A stretch of 46,425 nt of DNA from Burkholderiaceae bacterium (GTDB taxonomy: Bacteria; Pseudomonadota; Gammaproteobacteria; Burkholderiales; Burkholderiaceae_C), in NCBI GenBank assembly GCA_024710165.1, contig JANJVG010000178.1:1-46425 (forward strand). The letters are read 5' to 3'. Made by a program: the position numbers and the translations under genes. Below the pieces are notes generated by a model. The model had not been told where the DNA came from. It saw nothing but the letters and a program-made list of their open reading frames with translations, and made no database searches. This document shows positions 1 through 8,717 of the stretch, in pieces. The first letter of the stretch is position 1. Each line of letters starts with the position of its first letter.

Positions 1-29
1 ACGGACGGATGGTGCGTGCCAGCCAGTAA

Positions 30-141
30 GAGCGGCTAACAAAACTCAGCGAAGCGGCCCTGGCTAGGCGTTTCGCCGCAGGCAGTACAAGTAGTACGAC
101 AAGGCGAGACAACGACGCCAGGGGAGTTTTGTTAGCCGCTC
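30..141. mobile_element. MITE-like element, left copy (112 bp)
   Basis: A 112-bp non-coding unit bounded by perfect 18-bp terminal inverted repeats (GAGCGGCTAACAAAACTC and its complement). The same unit lies in reverse orientation at 46174-46285 with one mismatch in 112. The outer bases TAA precede the left terminus, but the inner flank is AGG, so a target duplication is not seen on this copy. Its right end is only 11 bp from the stop codon of the acyl-CoA synthetase, so its hairpin may act as that gene's terminator. The ends resemble those of the IS at 46289, which suggests the IS transposase mobilises it. Confidence 0.8.
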
Positions 142-152
142 AGGGGATGTAC

Positions 153-1769
153 CTAGTTCACCATGCGCCCACGCCCCTCCCAGTACGGGGCCTGGACGGC
201 ACGGCGCATCACCTTTCCGTTGGGGTTCTTGGGCAGAGTGGGCACAAACTCGATGCGCCGGGGCCGCTTGAAGCCGCCCAGGTGCTGGGCGCAGAACGCG
301 TCGATGGCGGCGGTGGTGTCGGCGCCGGCCGCACAGCCGGGCTTGAGCACCACGTGCGCGGCCACGGCCTCACCCCACTTGTCATCGGGCACGGCAAACA
401 CGCAGGCGTCGGCAATGGCGTCGTGCTGGTACAGCACGGCTTCCACCTCCGACGGGTACACGTTGAAGCCGCCGCTGATCACCATGTCCTTCTTGCGGTC
501 CACGATGTAGACGTAGCCCTCGTCATCCATGCGGGCCAGGTCGCCCGTGTGGTAAGCGCCGTCCTTGAGCACCTCGGCCGTGAGCTCGGGGGCGCGCCAG
601 TAGCCCGCAAAGATGTCATCGCCGCGCACCACGATCTCGCCGATATCGCCGGTCGCCACAGGCAGGCCGTCGTCGCCCAGGATCTGCACATCGCATTCCA
701 GAAACGGGCGCCCGCACGATGCCAGCCGCTGCGGCCGCGCTGCGCGGGCAAACAGATGGTCTTCCACCGACAGGCCGCACACGCCCGATGTGGTCTCGCC
801 AGCGCCATAGCCTTGCTGCAGGATGGGGCCGAACACGTCCATGGCTTTCAGGATGCGCGCAGGCGCCATGGGGGCGGCGCCGTAGCCCAGGCGCAGCAGA
901 TCGGGCAGGGGGCGGTAATGGCCCTCCAGCTCGGTCAGCAGCATGTTGATCATGGTGGGCACCATGAAGGTGTGGGTGACGCGGTCGGCCCGCATGTCCG
1001 CAATGAAACGCGGTGGCTCGAAACTGTTGAACAGCCGTATGGTGACGCCCTGGCACAGCGCAGGCACCATCTGCATGCCCGAGGCGTGGGTAATGGGCCC
1101 CACCAGCCCCAGAATATGGCCGGGCTGCTGCCCGTCCGAGCGCGTGAGGAACTTGCGCAGTTGCGCAAGGCGGTTGCCAAAGGTCTGCATGGCCGCCTTG
1201 AGCACACCCGACGAGCCCGAGGTGTAGTGCAGCACGGCGACTTCGTCCTCGTGCACGGCCACCGGGGTGAAGGTGTCGCTGGCCCGGGCCAGTGCCGCCT
1301 CGTAGCCTGCGGGGCCCGCATCGTCGGTCAGCAGCAGCCGGGGCATGGCGCCGGGCATGCTTTGCGCCACATGCGGGCGGATGGTCTCGGCGCGCTCGGC
1401 GGTGGTCACGATCAGTGCCGCGCCGCTGTTGGCAGCAATGGCGCCAACCTCGGTGGGCGAAAGCCGGGCGTTGAATGGCGCCTTGATCAGCCCGGCTTTG
1501 TAGCAGGCGATTTCGATCTCGACGACCTCGACACAGTTGGGCAGGTAGATGCCCACACGGTCGCCGCGCTGCAGGCCCAGGCCCCGCAGGGCGTTGGCCA
1601 GACGGTTGGAGCGTTGCTCCAGATCGGCGTAGGTGATGCTGCGTGCGGGGCTCTTGACCGCAATGCGGTGGGCATGGGCGCGCGCACTGCGCGCCACGAG
1701 CGCGCCCACGTTGGCGACGGGGCGGGGGGGAAGGTGGGGCGAGGTGGTAATGGCTGTCTCCTGAAACAC
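153..1769 (-). CDS. Acyl-CoA synthetase (AMP-forming, class I adenylating enzyme)
   Basis: 538 residues. It activates a carboxylic acid to acyl-AMP and then acyl-CoA in the cytoplasm. Visible adenylation motifs are the phosphate loop YTSGSSGVLKAAM near residue 181 (the family usually has TSGTTGxPKG), GYGAGETT near 318, the hinge-region TGDLARMDDEGY near 410 followed by DRKKDMVISGGFNVYPSEVE, and the C-terminal catalytic lysine in PKNPNGKVMRR near 518. The length fits FadD-like or medium-chain ligases. The start is GTG at 1767-1769; no in-frame ATG gives a full N-terminus, and the ribosome-binding site is poor. A LysR gene lies directly upstream on the same strand, and a dyad at 1850-1868 could be its operator. 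The substrate cannot be told from the sequence. Confidence 0.88.
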   Translation of the reverse strand: MFQETAITTSPHLPPRPVANVGALVARSARAHAHRIAVKSPARSITYADLEQRSNRLANALRGLGLQRGDRVGIYLPNCVEVVEIEIACYKAGLIKAPFNARLSPTEVGAIAANSGAALIVTTAERAETIRPHVAQSMPGAMPRLLLTDDAGPAGYEAALARASDTFTPVAVHEDEVAVLHYTSGSSGVLKAAMQTFGNRLAQLRKFLTRSDGQQPGHILGLVGPITHASGMQMVPALCQGVTIRLFNSFEPPRFIADMRADRVTHTFMVPTMINMLLTELEGHYRPLPDLLRLGYGAAPMAPARILKAMDVFGPILQQGYGAGETTSGVCGLSVEDHLFARAARPQRLASCGRPFLECDVQILGDDGLPVATGDIGEIVVRGDDIFAGYWRAPELTAEVLKDGAYHTGDLARMDDEGYVYIVDRKKDMVISGGFNVYPSEVEAVLYQHDAIADACVFAVPDDKWGEAVAAHVVLKPGCAAGADTTAAIDAFCAQHLGGFKRPRRIEFVPTLPKNPNGKVMRRAVQAPYWEGRGRMVN

Positions 1770-1849
1770 CAGCCCCGTCGTGTGCGGGGCATGGGGGGCA
1801 CTGTTCCAGAAGATGGGGTATCAGGGAAATACGGATTGTTGATCGAGAC

Positions 1850-1868
1850 CCATCAATCAAATTGATGG
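1850..1868 (-). promoter_or_regulatory. Candidate LysR-type operator
   Basis: CCATCAATCAAATTGATGG is a perfect 8-bp dyad with a 3-bp spacer and contains the LysR T-N11-A pattern. It sits about 80 bp upstream of the acyl-CoA synthetase start and just downstream of a LysR gene. Its role is inferred from position and symmetry only. Confidence 0.5.
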
Positions 1869-1944
1869 CCGTGGCACGGAGGGCCGGACACAAAGGCACG
1901 CCGGCCCGGCCGAGCCGAGCCCGTTCAGTCCATGCCGATGCGGG

Positions 1945-2940
1945 TCACTGCGGCAGGCCGGTATCGGCCATCTCCGCGTCCCAACGGCCTGTGGACGCGA
2001 GGCGCTGCGCCACCTCGACCAACGCATGCACTACCGCGTGCATGACAGCGTCCACGCCGGGGTCACGGTCCCGCCCGGGGGTCGTGACCAAGGTGTAGGT
2101 GCGCGACATTTGAGGGTTGACCACGCGTGCGACCAGCCAGTCAGCCCCCATGGCGGGCGTGTCGCCCAACGCACATGCGGGCGTGAAGGTGAAGCCAGCG
2201 CCGCAGGCGTAGAGGGAGCGAATCACGCGGGCCGAGTCGTGTTCATGCACGATGTTCAACGGGGTGCCGCGCTGTGCTGCAACGTCTTCCACCTGCTTGC
2301 GGATGGCATAGCGGCGGGACTGAAGCACCAGCGGCTGCGCTGCGGCCGCAGCGAAGTCGATATCCGGGCGCGCAGTTGGGGCAGACGCCAGTGGGCGCTG
2401 CAGCAGGGCACGCACGCGGCCGTTCGGGTCATGCCCGCAGAGATACATGGACTCCCGGGCGAGAGGCCTGCCCACCAGGCCCTCGACCTGCGGGGTATCG
2501 ACCAGAATCCCGATATCTGCCCGCCGGTCGAGCATCGCCTTCCTGACCATCAGACTGAGGTCATCGAGCACGAACACCCGGATGCGCGGATACGTTTCCT
2601 TGAGGTGTGCCAGCAGCGGCCCCATGAGCAGCGACGCCAACAAAAACGGCACCGCGACAGTGACCGAGCCTTCCGGCCCCTGGGGCAGGCGCTGAATGCG
2701 CTCGCGCATGGCGGCTGCATCGCTCAGCAGGCGTTGCGCGTCCTGGTACAGCTGCACGCCGGCTTGCGTGGGGGTCACGCCCGCATGCGACCGCTCCAGC
2801 AACTGCGCCCCCAGCTCCGACTCCAGCTTCTTGATCTGGGCCGTGAGCGCTGGCTGCGCGATGTACAGACTGCCTGCCGCCCGCGAGAGACTGCCCGCTT
2901 CAACCACGGCGATGAAGTAGCGCAGGCTCCGCAAATCCAT
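1945..2940 (-). CDS. LysR-family transcriptional regulator
   Basis: 331 residues from ATG at 2938-2940. The N-terminal winged helix-turn-helix (MDLRSLRYFIAVVEAGSLSR, then AAGSLYIAQPALTAQIKKLE) spans about residues 1-60 and is followed by a type 2 periplasmic-binding-like effector domain. The opening resembles the Nac/Cbl branch of LysR proteins. An upstream in-frame extension exists but overlaps the end of the GGDEF-EAL gene and lacks family similarity, so I reject it. The gene begins 10 bp after the stop of that c-di-GMP gene and is followed at 175 bp by the acyl-CoA synthetase, all on the minus strand. The most likely target is the ligase, through the dyad at 1850-1868. The effector is unknown. 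Confidence 0.88.
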   Translation of the reverse strand: MDLRSLRYFIAVVEAGSLSRAAGSLYIAQPALTAQIKKLESELGAQLLERSHAGVTPTQAGVQLYQDAQRLLSDAAAMRERIQRLPQGPEGSVTVAVPFLLASLLMGPLLAHLKETYPRIRVFVLDDLSLMVRKAMLDRRADIGILVDTPQVEGLVGRPLARESMYLCGHDPNGRVRALLQRPLASAPTARPDIDFAAAAAQPLVLQSRRYAIRKQVEDVAAQRGTPLNIVHEHDSARVIRSLYACGAGFTFTPACALGDTPAMGADWLVARVVNPQMSRTYTLVTTPGRDRDPGVDAVMHAVVHALVEVAQRLASTGRWDAEMADTGLPQ

Positions 2941-2950
2941 GGGCACAACT

Positions 2951-5900
2951 TTAGCGGGTGTGCTCTCGTGCAAACGCCGCGAAGGCCTCCGGCTCCAGGG
3001 GCCGGCTGTACCAGTAGCCCTGCATTTCATCGCAACCCAGGGCCTGCAGCAGGCGAGCCTGTTCGGCAGTCTCCACGCCTTCGGCGATGGTGGCCATGTG
3101 CAGGCTTTGCGCCATGCGCACGATGGCGGTCACGATGGCCTGGTCGCTGCTCTGGTCGGCCAGCTCGCGCACGAACGACTGGTCGATCTTGAGCTTGTCG
3201 ATGGCGTAGCGCCGCAGGTAGCTCATCGACGAGTAGCCGGTGCCAAAGTCGTCCAGCGCCACACGGAAACCCGCCTCGTGCAGGCGCCGGATGGTGGTTT
3301 CGGCCTGCTCGGGATATTTCAGGGCCACGGCCTCGGTCAGCTCCACCTCCATGCGCCGGGGCGATACGCCCACACGCTGCAGCACCTGCAGCAACTCGTC
3401 CACAAACCGGGGCCGCGCAAACTGGGCGGCCGACACGTTGACGGCCACCACGATCGGGGGCAGGCCTGCCGCGTCCCAGGCGCGCAGTTGCTGCGCCACC
3501 TGCTCGACCACCCAGAAATCGATGGCGACGATGGAGCCGCTCTGCTCGGCAATCGGGATGAATTCGGCCGGCGACACCGGCCCCCATTTGGGGTGGCGCC
3601 AGCGCAGCAGCGCCTCGGCCCCCACCAGGGCGCCATCGCCCAGCGCGCGCTGGGGCTGGTACACCAGGTGCAGCTCACCGCGGTGCGCGGCTTCCTTGAG
3701 ACCGGAGGCGAGCTCCAGCGAGCGCTGGGTGTGCGCCTGCATCTCGGGGGCAAAAAAGCGCAGCCCGTTGCGTCCGTCCTGCTTGACGCGGTACATGGCC
3801 ACCTCGGCCGCCGAGGCCAGGGTGCCGGTGGTCTTGGCATCGTCGGGATACACGGCGATGCCTGCCGAGGCGCTCACCGACACCGTGTGGCCCTGCACCT
3901 GCACCGTGGTTTGCAGGTGCGTCAGCGCGTCCTGCACCATCAGCGCCACGGCAGCCTGGTCGGCCCGGGGGACGATGGCGACAAAGGCATCGCCCGAATA
4001 GCGGGCCAGTGCAATTTGTGGCTCCAGGCTGGCGCGCAAGCGGTTGGCCATGGCCACCAGCAGCTCGTCGCCGGCGGCGTGGCCCAGGGTTTCGTTGACC
4101 ATCTTGAAGTTGTCCAGATCGAACCACAGCACCGACACCCGGTCGTGGCTGGTGTCCGCACGGCCAATGGCCTGGGTGAGCTGTTCGTCAAACGCCTTTT
4201 TGTTGAGCAGACCGGTCAGCCCGTCGTTGTTCGACAGCGCCTGGATACGCTCCTGGGCCTCGCGCCGCAGCGTGATGTCTTCCTTGTGCGCCACAAAGTG
4301 CGTGAGCTCGCCCATGGCGTCGCGGATGGGGTAGAGCGATGCGCTTTCGGTGTAAACCTGCCCGTTCTTGCGGCGGTTGATGAATTCGCCCTGCCAGGGC
4401 TGGCCGTTGCGGAGCCGTCTCCACATGCCTTCGTAGGTGGCGCGCGGCGTCAGGCCCGACTGCAGCATGCGCGGGTCGTGGCCCAGCACCTCGGGCGCGC
4501 TGTAGCCGCTGACCGTGCTGAAGGCCTGGTTCACGTAGATGATGCAGGCCTTGGTGTCGGTGATCACTACCGGGTGCGGGCTCTGGCCCAGCGCTTCGGA
4601 GAGGCGGTGGATGACGGCCTCCTGGCGGCGCTGGAGCGTGTGCTTCCAGAGGGCCTCGGCCAGGATCTGCAGGGCCTGCGCGTCCTGGGCGCTGTAGTCG
4701 GCCTCTTTGTCGGCCACCCCCAGCAGCATGCACACCTTGCCGCCCTCGATCACCGGCAGGCTGATAAGCCGGCGCAGCAGGCCCTGCTCTGGCCCGTAGC
4801 CCGCCTGCGGGTTGGGGGCGTTGAGCACCACAGCGCGCCGTTCGTGCAGTGCGCAGGCCCACACGCCGGCCTGGCCAGCCGCGCTGGCGGGCGTCTGCGC
4901 AGCTCCTGTGCGCACGGCCTCGGTGCTGGCAAGCTGGTCGTCGTGCACAAAATGGATGACCGCCAGAGCGCTGGCAGTCAGGCTGCGTGCATGCTCCACG
5001 CCCCGGCGCAGGAACACGCTTTCGTCTTCCAGCGCGTCGTGCTGCTGCAGGTCCAGCAGGGCGGTATTCAGGTGCGCCTCGAAGCGGATGCGCTGCTCCT
5101 TCTCGACCGTGGCAGTGATGTCGCGCGAGAGCACCAGGTAGGTGTCGGCCCGCCCCCGGGTGGCGGACTTGCGCGCCACGGCCAGTTCAAAATGGTAGGG
5201 GCCACCGGGCAGGTCCAAGGTCATGCGCTGTCCGCGGCTGGTGCCTTGGCGCTCGGCCTCGGCCAGCGCTTCCATGCACCGGGCGGCGGCCTGCGGCGGC
5301 AGCACGGCATCGATGCGCCGGCCCAGCAGTTCAGGGGTGGGGGCCGCCAGTCCGCTGGCATCGGGGGTATGAACGGCCAGGTACACGCCCTGGCGGTCCA
5401 GCTCGAACAGCATGTCGGGCAGGGTGTTGAGCGTGGCGCGCTGGCGCATCTCGGAGGCCTGCAGGTCCTGGTAGGGCAGTTGCACCGTCTCGACGAACAG
5501 GGCACGGAACAGGAAGCCGTAGGCCAGAATCTTGTAGATGTGGCCCGCCACGTTGTACCCATCGGTCACGTTGGCATAGAGCGTGAAGAAGTACTCGCTC
5601 ATGGCCATGGTGAACGAGGCCAGCGCCAGCCGGGCCATGCCAAACTCGCGCTCCTGGCCCAGGTGCATCAGAAAACCCGCGCCGGCCAGAGCGTACAGGG
5701 CAATCAGCACGTATTCGAAGTGCACCTTGAAGGGCGTCAGCCCGGTGCCGGGCACAAAGGTGCGCGGCACCGACTGCGGATGCCCCAGCAGCACGTAATG
5801 CACCAGCCCCACCGCCAGCAGCACCGCCATCAGGCTGGCGTAGCGTGAACGTGTGCCCACCACCGTATCCCAGCGGTGGGGCCAGAAGGCGGCGCCCAGC

Positions 5901-6280
5901 AGGGCCAGCGCTGCCAGCGAGCGCGCTGCCAGCCAGAAATTGATGGCCTTTTCCGGATCGCTGGGCGTCACAAAATCCGGCATGCCGGCGTACGACAGGG
6001 TGTGGCTCAGATCGAGCACGCCCACGCCCAGCAGGCCCAGGCCCAGCACCAGGGCGCGGCCGTTGGTGCGGTACTTCTGCGTGATCCAGGAGATGCCGAA
6101 CACCATGGCCGCCACAGAGATCGACATCACCTCCATGGCGGTATGCAGCGGCCCATAGCCGGCCAGGCCTTGCGCGGCATCGGGCGCCGGCAGCACCTTC
6201 AGCATGCCCAGGCCGCACAGCAGCAGGACCAGCCAGGTGAGCGACTGGCGGAACTCGGCGCGGTGGACGGGGTGCATCAT
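2951..6280 (-). CDS. MASE3-PAS-GAF-PAS-GGDEF-EAL membrane protein, likely c-di-GMP phosphodiesterase
   Basis: 1109 residues from the double ATG at 6275-6280 (MMHPVHR). The N-terminal roughly 270 residues hold several hydrophobic segments of the MASE3 sensor type (HTLSYAGMPDFVTPSDPEKA is diagnostic). Then come a PAS-like segment, a GAF domain, a second PAS (VITDTKACIIYVNQAFS), a GGDEF domain beginning DGLTGLLNKKAF near 690 and an EAL domain near 880-1105. The cyclase signature reads YSGDAF instead of GGDEF, losing the catalytic glutamate. The EAL part keeps EALLRW, ALDDFGTGYSS, LKIDQSF and AEGVETAEQ. I infer a membrane phosphodiesterase with a regulatory, non-synthetic GGDEF. A LysR gene follows after 10 bp. 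A 10-bp palindrome lies just before the start. Confidence 0.9.
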   Translation of the reverse strand: MMHPVHRAEFRQSLTWLVLLLCGLGMLKVLPAPDAAQGLAGYGPLHTAMEVMSISVAAMVFGISWITQKYRTNGRALVLGLGLLGVGVLDLSHTLSYAGMPDFVTPSDPEKAINFWLAARSLAALALLGAAFWPHRWDTVVGTRSRYASLMAVLLAVGLVHYVLLGHPQSVPRTFVPGTGLTPFKVHFEYVLIALYALAGAGFLMHLGQEREFGMARLALASFTMAMSEYFFTLYANVTDGYNVAGHIYKILAYGFLFRALFVETVQLPYQDLQASEMRQRATLNTLPDMLFELDRQGVYLAVHTPDASGLAAPTPELLGRRIDAVLPPQAAARCMEALAEAERQGTSRGQRMTLDLPGGPYHFELAVARKSATRGRADTYLVLSRDITATVEKEQRIRFEAHLNTALLDLQQHDALEDESVFLRRGVEHARSLTASALAVIHFVHDDQLASTEAVRTGAAQTPASAAGQAGVWACALHERRAVVLNAPNPQAGYGPEQGLLRRLISLPVIEGGKVCMLLGVADKEADYSAQDAQALQILAEALWKHTLQRRQEAVIHRLSEALGQSPHPVVITDTKACIIYVNQAFSTVSGYSAPEVLGHDPRMLQSGLTPRATYEGMWRRLRNGQPWQGEFINRRKNGQVYTESASLYPIRDAMGELTHFVAHKEDITLRREAQERIQALSNNDGLTGLLNKKAFDEQLTQAIGRADTSHDRVSVLWFDLDNFKMVNETLGHAAGDELLVAMANRLRASLEPQIALARYSGDAFVAIVPRADQAAVALMVQDALTHLQTTVQVQGHTVSVSASAGIAVYPDDAKTTGTLASAAEVAMYRVKQDGRNGLRFFAPEMQAHTQRSLELASGLKEAAHRGELHLVYQPQRALGDGALVGAEALLRWRHPKWGPVSPAEFIPIAEQSGSIVAIDFWVVEQVAQQLRAWDAAGLPPIVVAVNVSAAQFARPRFVDELLQVLQRVGVSPRRMEVELTEAVALKYPEQAETTIRRLHEAGFRVALDDFGTGYSSMSYLRRYAIDKLKIDQSFVRELADQSSDQAIVTAIVRMAQSLHMATIAEGVETAEQARLLQALGCDEMQGYWYSRPLEPEAFAAFAREHTR

Positions 6281-6293
6281 CGTGGGGGCTCTG

Positions 6294-6303
6294 AGAACGT
6301 TCT
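6294..6303. promoter_or_regulatory. 10-bp palindrome before the GGDEF-EAL gene
   Basis: AGAACGTTCT is self-complementary and lies 14 bp upstream of the MASE3 protein start, so a protein bound here could block transcription or early elongation. No regulator can be assigned. Confidence 0.25.
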
Positions 6304-6532
6304 TACGATCTCGCAGGCGCGCGCGATCGTCAACACGCGCTGAACGGGGGGGCAAAAACCCGCCAGTCCACCGATTTCTCCGATTCGCTGGACTGGGGGC
6401 GTGCGAGGGAAGCAGGGCATGGGGACGGTCAGGCAGGGTTGCGGCCCATTATAGAAATGGGCACTGGCGGGGCCGCGGAGTCCCAGGAAGGCCCTGCACA
6501 ACACCCTGCGGCCTCGGGGGGCGCTGCGGCTT

Positions 6533-6967
6533 TCAGGTGCCGTGGGCTGCCAGCGCCACTTCCGACTCGATGCGCGGATAGAAGTCGCGGTTTTCGCGCT
6601 GCATGCGCTCATGCACCATGCGCAGCACGCGGTTGGCGTCGTCGCGGAAGCCCTGCTCGTCTCGGCGCACGCTCTCGGGCAGGTTCCAGCGCCGGGCAAA
6701 GGCCTCGTAAGCCTGGGCAATCGGCCCCATGTCACGCTGGTACTGCTGGCCCATGCGCGCCAGCTCGGGGTGGTGGCCGCGCTGCAGCGCCGGGTACAGC
6801 GCCTGGTCTTCCACGGCCAGGTGCAGCTTGATGGTGGAGCTCATGCGGACGATGAGCCGCGCGATGTCGCCCGCGTTGTGCGCCACCCCGGCCTGCGCCA
6901 GACGCCGCAAGGCTGCGATGCTGTCCAGGATATCTGCGTGCTGGTGTTTGAATTTGTCGATGTTCAT
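6533..6967 (-). CDS. Hemerythrin-domain protein, NorR-regulated
   Basis: 144 residues from ATG at 6965-6967. A four-helix hemerythrin-like protein of the HHE type: candidate diiron ligands are H8/H10, the LHLAVE pair H49 and E53, and H119 with E123/E125 near the C-terminus. No signal peptide or membrane segment, so cytoplasmic. It is transcribed divergently from norR; the 166-bp gap holds two NorR boxes and a -24/-12 promoter facing this gene. By analogy with norA of Cupriavidus, a diiron protein under NorR control, I infer a role in binding NO or in repair or buffering during nitrosative stress. It is not closely similar to NorA/YtfE by eye, since it lacks the DUF542 N-terminus. Confidence 0.85.
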   Translation of the reverse strand: MNIDKFKHQHADILDSIAALRRLAQAGVAHNAGDIARLIVRMSSTIKLHLAVEDQALYPALQRGHHPELARMGQQYQRDMGPIAQAYEAFARRWNLPESVRRDEQGFRDDANRVLRMVHERMQRENRDFYPRIESEVALAAHGT

Positions 6968-7024
6968 GGAAGGCTCCGTGGAAAAAAGCGCGCTGCGCTG
7001 CTTCAAAGTGAATCGCACCAACCT

Positions 7025-7043
7025 GTTTGCACAGACCGGGCCA
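7025..7043 (-). promoter_or_regulatory. Sigma-54 (-24/-12) promoter of the hemerythrin gene
   Basis: On the minus strand the sequence TGGCCCGGTCTGTGCAAAC has the required GG-N10-GC spacing (consensus TGGCAC-N5-TTGCA). Transcription would start about 60 bp before the hemerythrin ATG, and the two NorR boxes lie 45-80 bp further upstream, a usual enhancer distance. Confidence 0.7.
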
Positions 7044-7084
7044 GCCTGCAGCGCACGACCAATCAAGGGGTTACGACCGCAAAG

Positions 7085-7097
7085 GGTCATTTCGACC
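7085..7097. promoter_or_regulatory. NorR binding site 1 (GGT-N7-ACC)
   Basis: GGTCATTTCGACC fits the GGT-N7-ACC enhancer described for betaproteobacterial NorR. It lies upstream of the sigma-54 promoter of the hemerythrin gene and 36 bp before the norR start, so it could also mediate norR autorepression. Confidence 0.75.
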
Positions 7098-7109
7098 CCA
7101 TCCAAAAAG

Positions 7110-7122
7110 GGTGTTTGATACC
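7110..7122. promoter_or_regulatory. NorR binding site 2 (GGT-N7-ACC)
   Basis: GGTGTTTGATACC is a second GGT-N7-ACC site, 25 bp centre to centre from site 1 and 11 bp before the norR start codon. Several tandem boxes are normal for NorR enhancers. A third expected box is not clear. Confidence 0.72.
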
Positions 7123-7133
7123 ATGAACGGGTA

Positions 7134-8717
7134 ATGAATACCCTCGAAGAAGCCCCTTGGCTGGCGGACCTGACCACCGAGCTGCCCTCCAACCTGCGCC
7201 TGCAGCGCCTGATTGGCGGCCTGCGTGCGCATTTCTGCTGCGGCGCCGTGGCGCTGCTGCGGCTGGAGGCAGGCCACCTGCGGCCCGTGGTGGTGGACGG
7301 GCTGGTGAGCGAATCGCTGGGGCGGCGTTTTGCCGTGCACCAGCACCCCCGGCTGGCGGCCCTTCTGGCGCGCGACGAGGTCACCGTGTTTGACCACGAC
7401 AGCCAGCTCCCCGACCCCTACGATGGCCTGCTCGACACCCTGGTGGGCGAGCCGCTGCCGGTGCACGACTGCATGGGCGTGGCACTGCGTGTGGACGGGC
7501 GGCCCTGGGGCGTGCTCACGCTGGACGCGCTGCAGACCGGCACCTTCGACGCCGCCGCCCGCGCCACGCTGGCCCGCTGCGCCGTGCATGTGGAGGCGGC
7601 CGTGCGCGTCACCCGGCTGGAGCAGCAGGTGCACGCGCTGAGCCGCGCCTCCAGCCAGCACCTAGGCGAACCCGCCGACGAGCAGCACCTGCGCGCCGCG
7701 CTGGACGACAGCGAAATCCTGGGCCAGAGCGAAGCCCTGCTGCGCCTGCAGGAGGAGGTGAAGGTGGTGGCCGGCTCCGACCTGCCCGTGCTGCTGCTGG
7801 GCGAAACCGGCGTGGGCAAGGAGTTGTTTGCGCGCTTCCTGCACCGCCACTCGCCGCGCCAGGGCAAGCCGCTGGTGCATGTGAACTGCGCGGCGCTGCC
7901 CGAATCGCTGGCCGAGAGCGAGCTCTTCGGCCACCGCCGGGGCGCGTTCTCGGGCGCGGTGACCGACCGGCCCGGCCGCTTCGAGGCCGCCGAGGGCGGC
8001 ACGCTGTTCCTGGACGAAGTGGGCGAGCTGCCCCTGAGCGTGCAGGCCAAGCTGCTGCGCACGCTGCAGAACGGCGAAATCCAGCGCCTGGGCGCCGACG
8101 AGCCCCGGCGCGTGAACGTGCGCGTGGTGGCTGCCACCAACCGCAGCCTGCGCGACCATGTGCGCGACGGCAGCTTTCGCGCCGACCTGTACCACCGCCT
8201 GTCGGTCTATCCGGTGCCGATTCCGCCGCTGCGCGAGCGCGGCGACGACGTGCTGCTGCTGGCCGGGCGTTTTCTGGAGCTCAACCGCGCCCGCCTGGGC
8301 CTGCGCAGCCTGCGCCTGTCGGCCGACGCGCAAAGCGCGCTGCGCCACTACCACTGGCCCGGCAACATCCGCGAGCTGGAGCATGTGATCAGCCGCGCCG
8401 CCCTCAAGGCCCTGAGCCGGGGCGCCAGCCGCAACGACATCGTCACGCTGGAAGCCGCCCTGCTGGACCTGGACGCACTGCAGTCCCCCCCCACCGCGCC
8501 CCCCACGGACGCAGCGCCCGCACCGGCAGCGCCTTTCATGCCCTTCCCGCCCACCCGGCCCATGCCCCTGCGCGAAGCGCTGGACACCTGCCAGCGCCAG
8601 GCCATCGAAGCCGCCCTGGCACGCCACCGCGGCCAATGGGCCCGCGCCGCACGCGAGCTGGAAATCGACCCCAGCAACCTGCACAAGCTGGCCAAGCGGC
8701 TGGGGATGAAGGCATGA
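7134..8717 (+). CDS. norR: Nitric oxide-responsive sigma-54 activator NorR
   Basis: 527 residues. An enhancer-binding protein that senses NO through iron in its GAF domain and activates sigma-54 RNA polymerase. Domains: GAF at about 15-175; AAA+ at about 197-430 with Walker A GETGVGKE near 222, the sigma-54 contact loop GAFSGA near 270 (commonly GAFTGA) and Walker B GGTLFLDE near 288; a Pro/Ala-rich linker; and a Fis-type helix-turn-helix at the C-terminus (QWARAARELEIDPSNLHKL). ATG at 7134 is preceded by a three-codon ATG reading frame at 7123. Divergent from the hemerythrin gene, with two NorR boxes in between. No norB-type reductase is in the window, so its main target here is the hemerythrin. 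Confidence 0.93.
   Translation: MNTLEEAPWLADLTTELPSNLRLQRLIGGLRAHFCCGAVALLRLEAGHLRPVVVDGLVSESLGRRFAVHQHPRLAALLARDEVTVFDHDSQLPDPYDGLLDTLVGEPLPVHDCMGVALRVDGRPWGVLTLDALQTGTFDAAARATLARCAVHVEAAVRVTRLEQQVHALSRASSQHLGEPADEQHLRAALDDSEILGQSEALLRLQEEVKVVAGSDLPVLLLGETGVGKELFARFLHRHSPRQGKPLVHVNCAALPESLAESELFGHRRGAFSGAVTDRPGRFEAAEGGTLFLDEVGELPLSVQAKLLRTLQNGEIQRLGADEPRRVNVRVVAATNRSLRDHVRDGSFRADLYHRLSVYPVPIPPLRERGDDVLLLAGRFLELNRARLGLRSLRLSADAQSALRHYHWPGNIRELEHVISRAALKALSRGASRNDIVTLEAALLDLDALQSPPTAPPTDAAPAPAAPFMPFPPTRPMPLREALDTCQRQAIEAALARHRGQWARAARELEIDPSNLHKLAKRLGMKA

Noticed and set aside
153-1769. Acyl-CoA synthetase as a pseudogene because of the GTG start and unusual SGSSGVLKA loop
   Set aside because: The frame is continuous, and the loop lysine and C-terminal catalytic lysine are both present, so a working enzyme is more likely.
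2939-5848. Very long open frame on the plus strand opposite the MASE3-GGDEF-EAL gene
   Set aside because: It is an antisense shadow caused by high-GC codon bias; the protein has no recognisable domains and is His/Gln/Gly-rich, as such shadows are.
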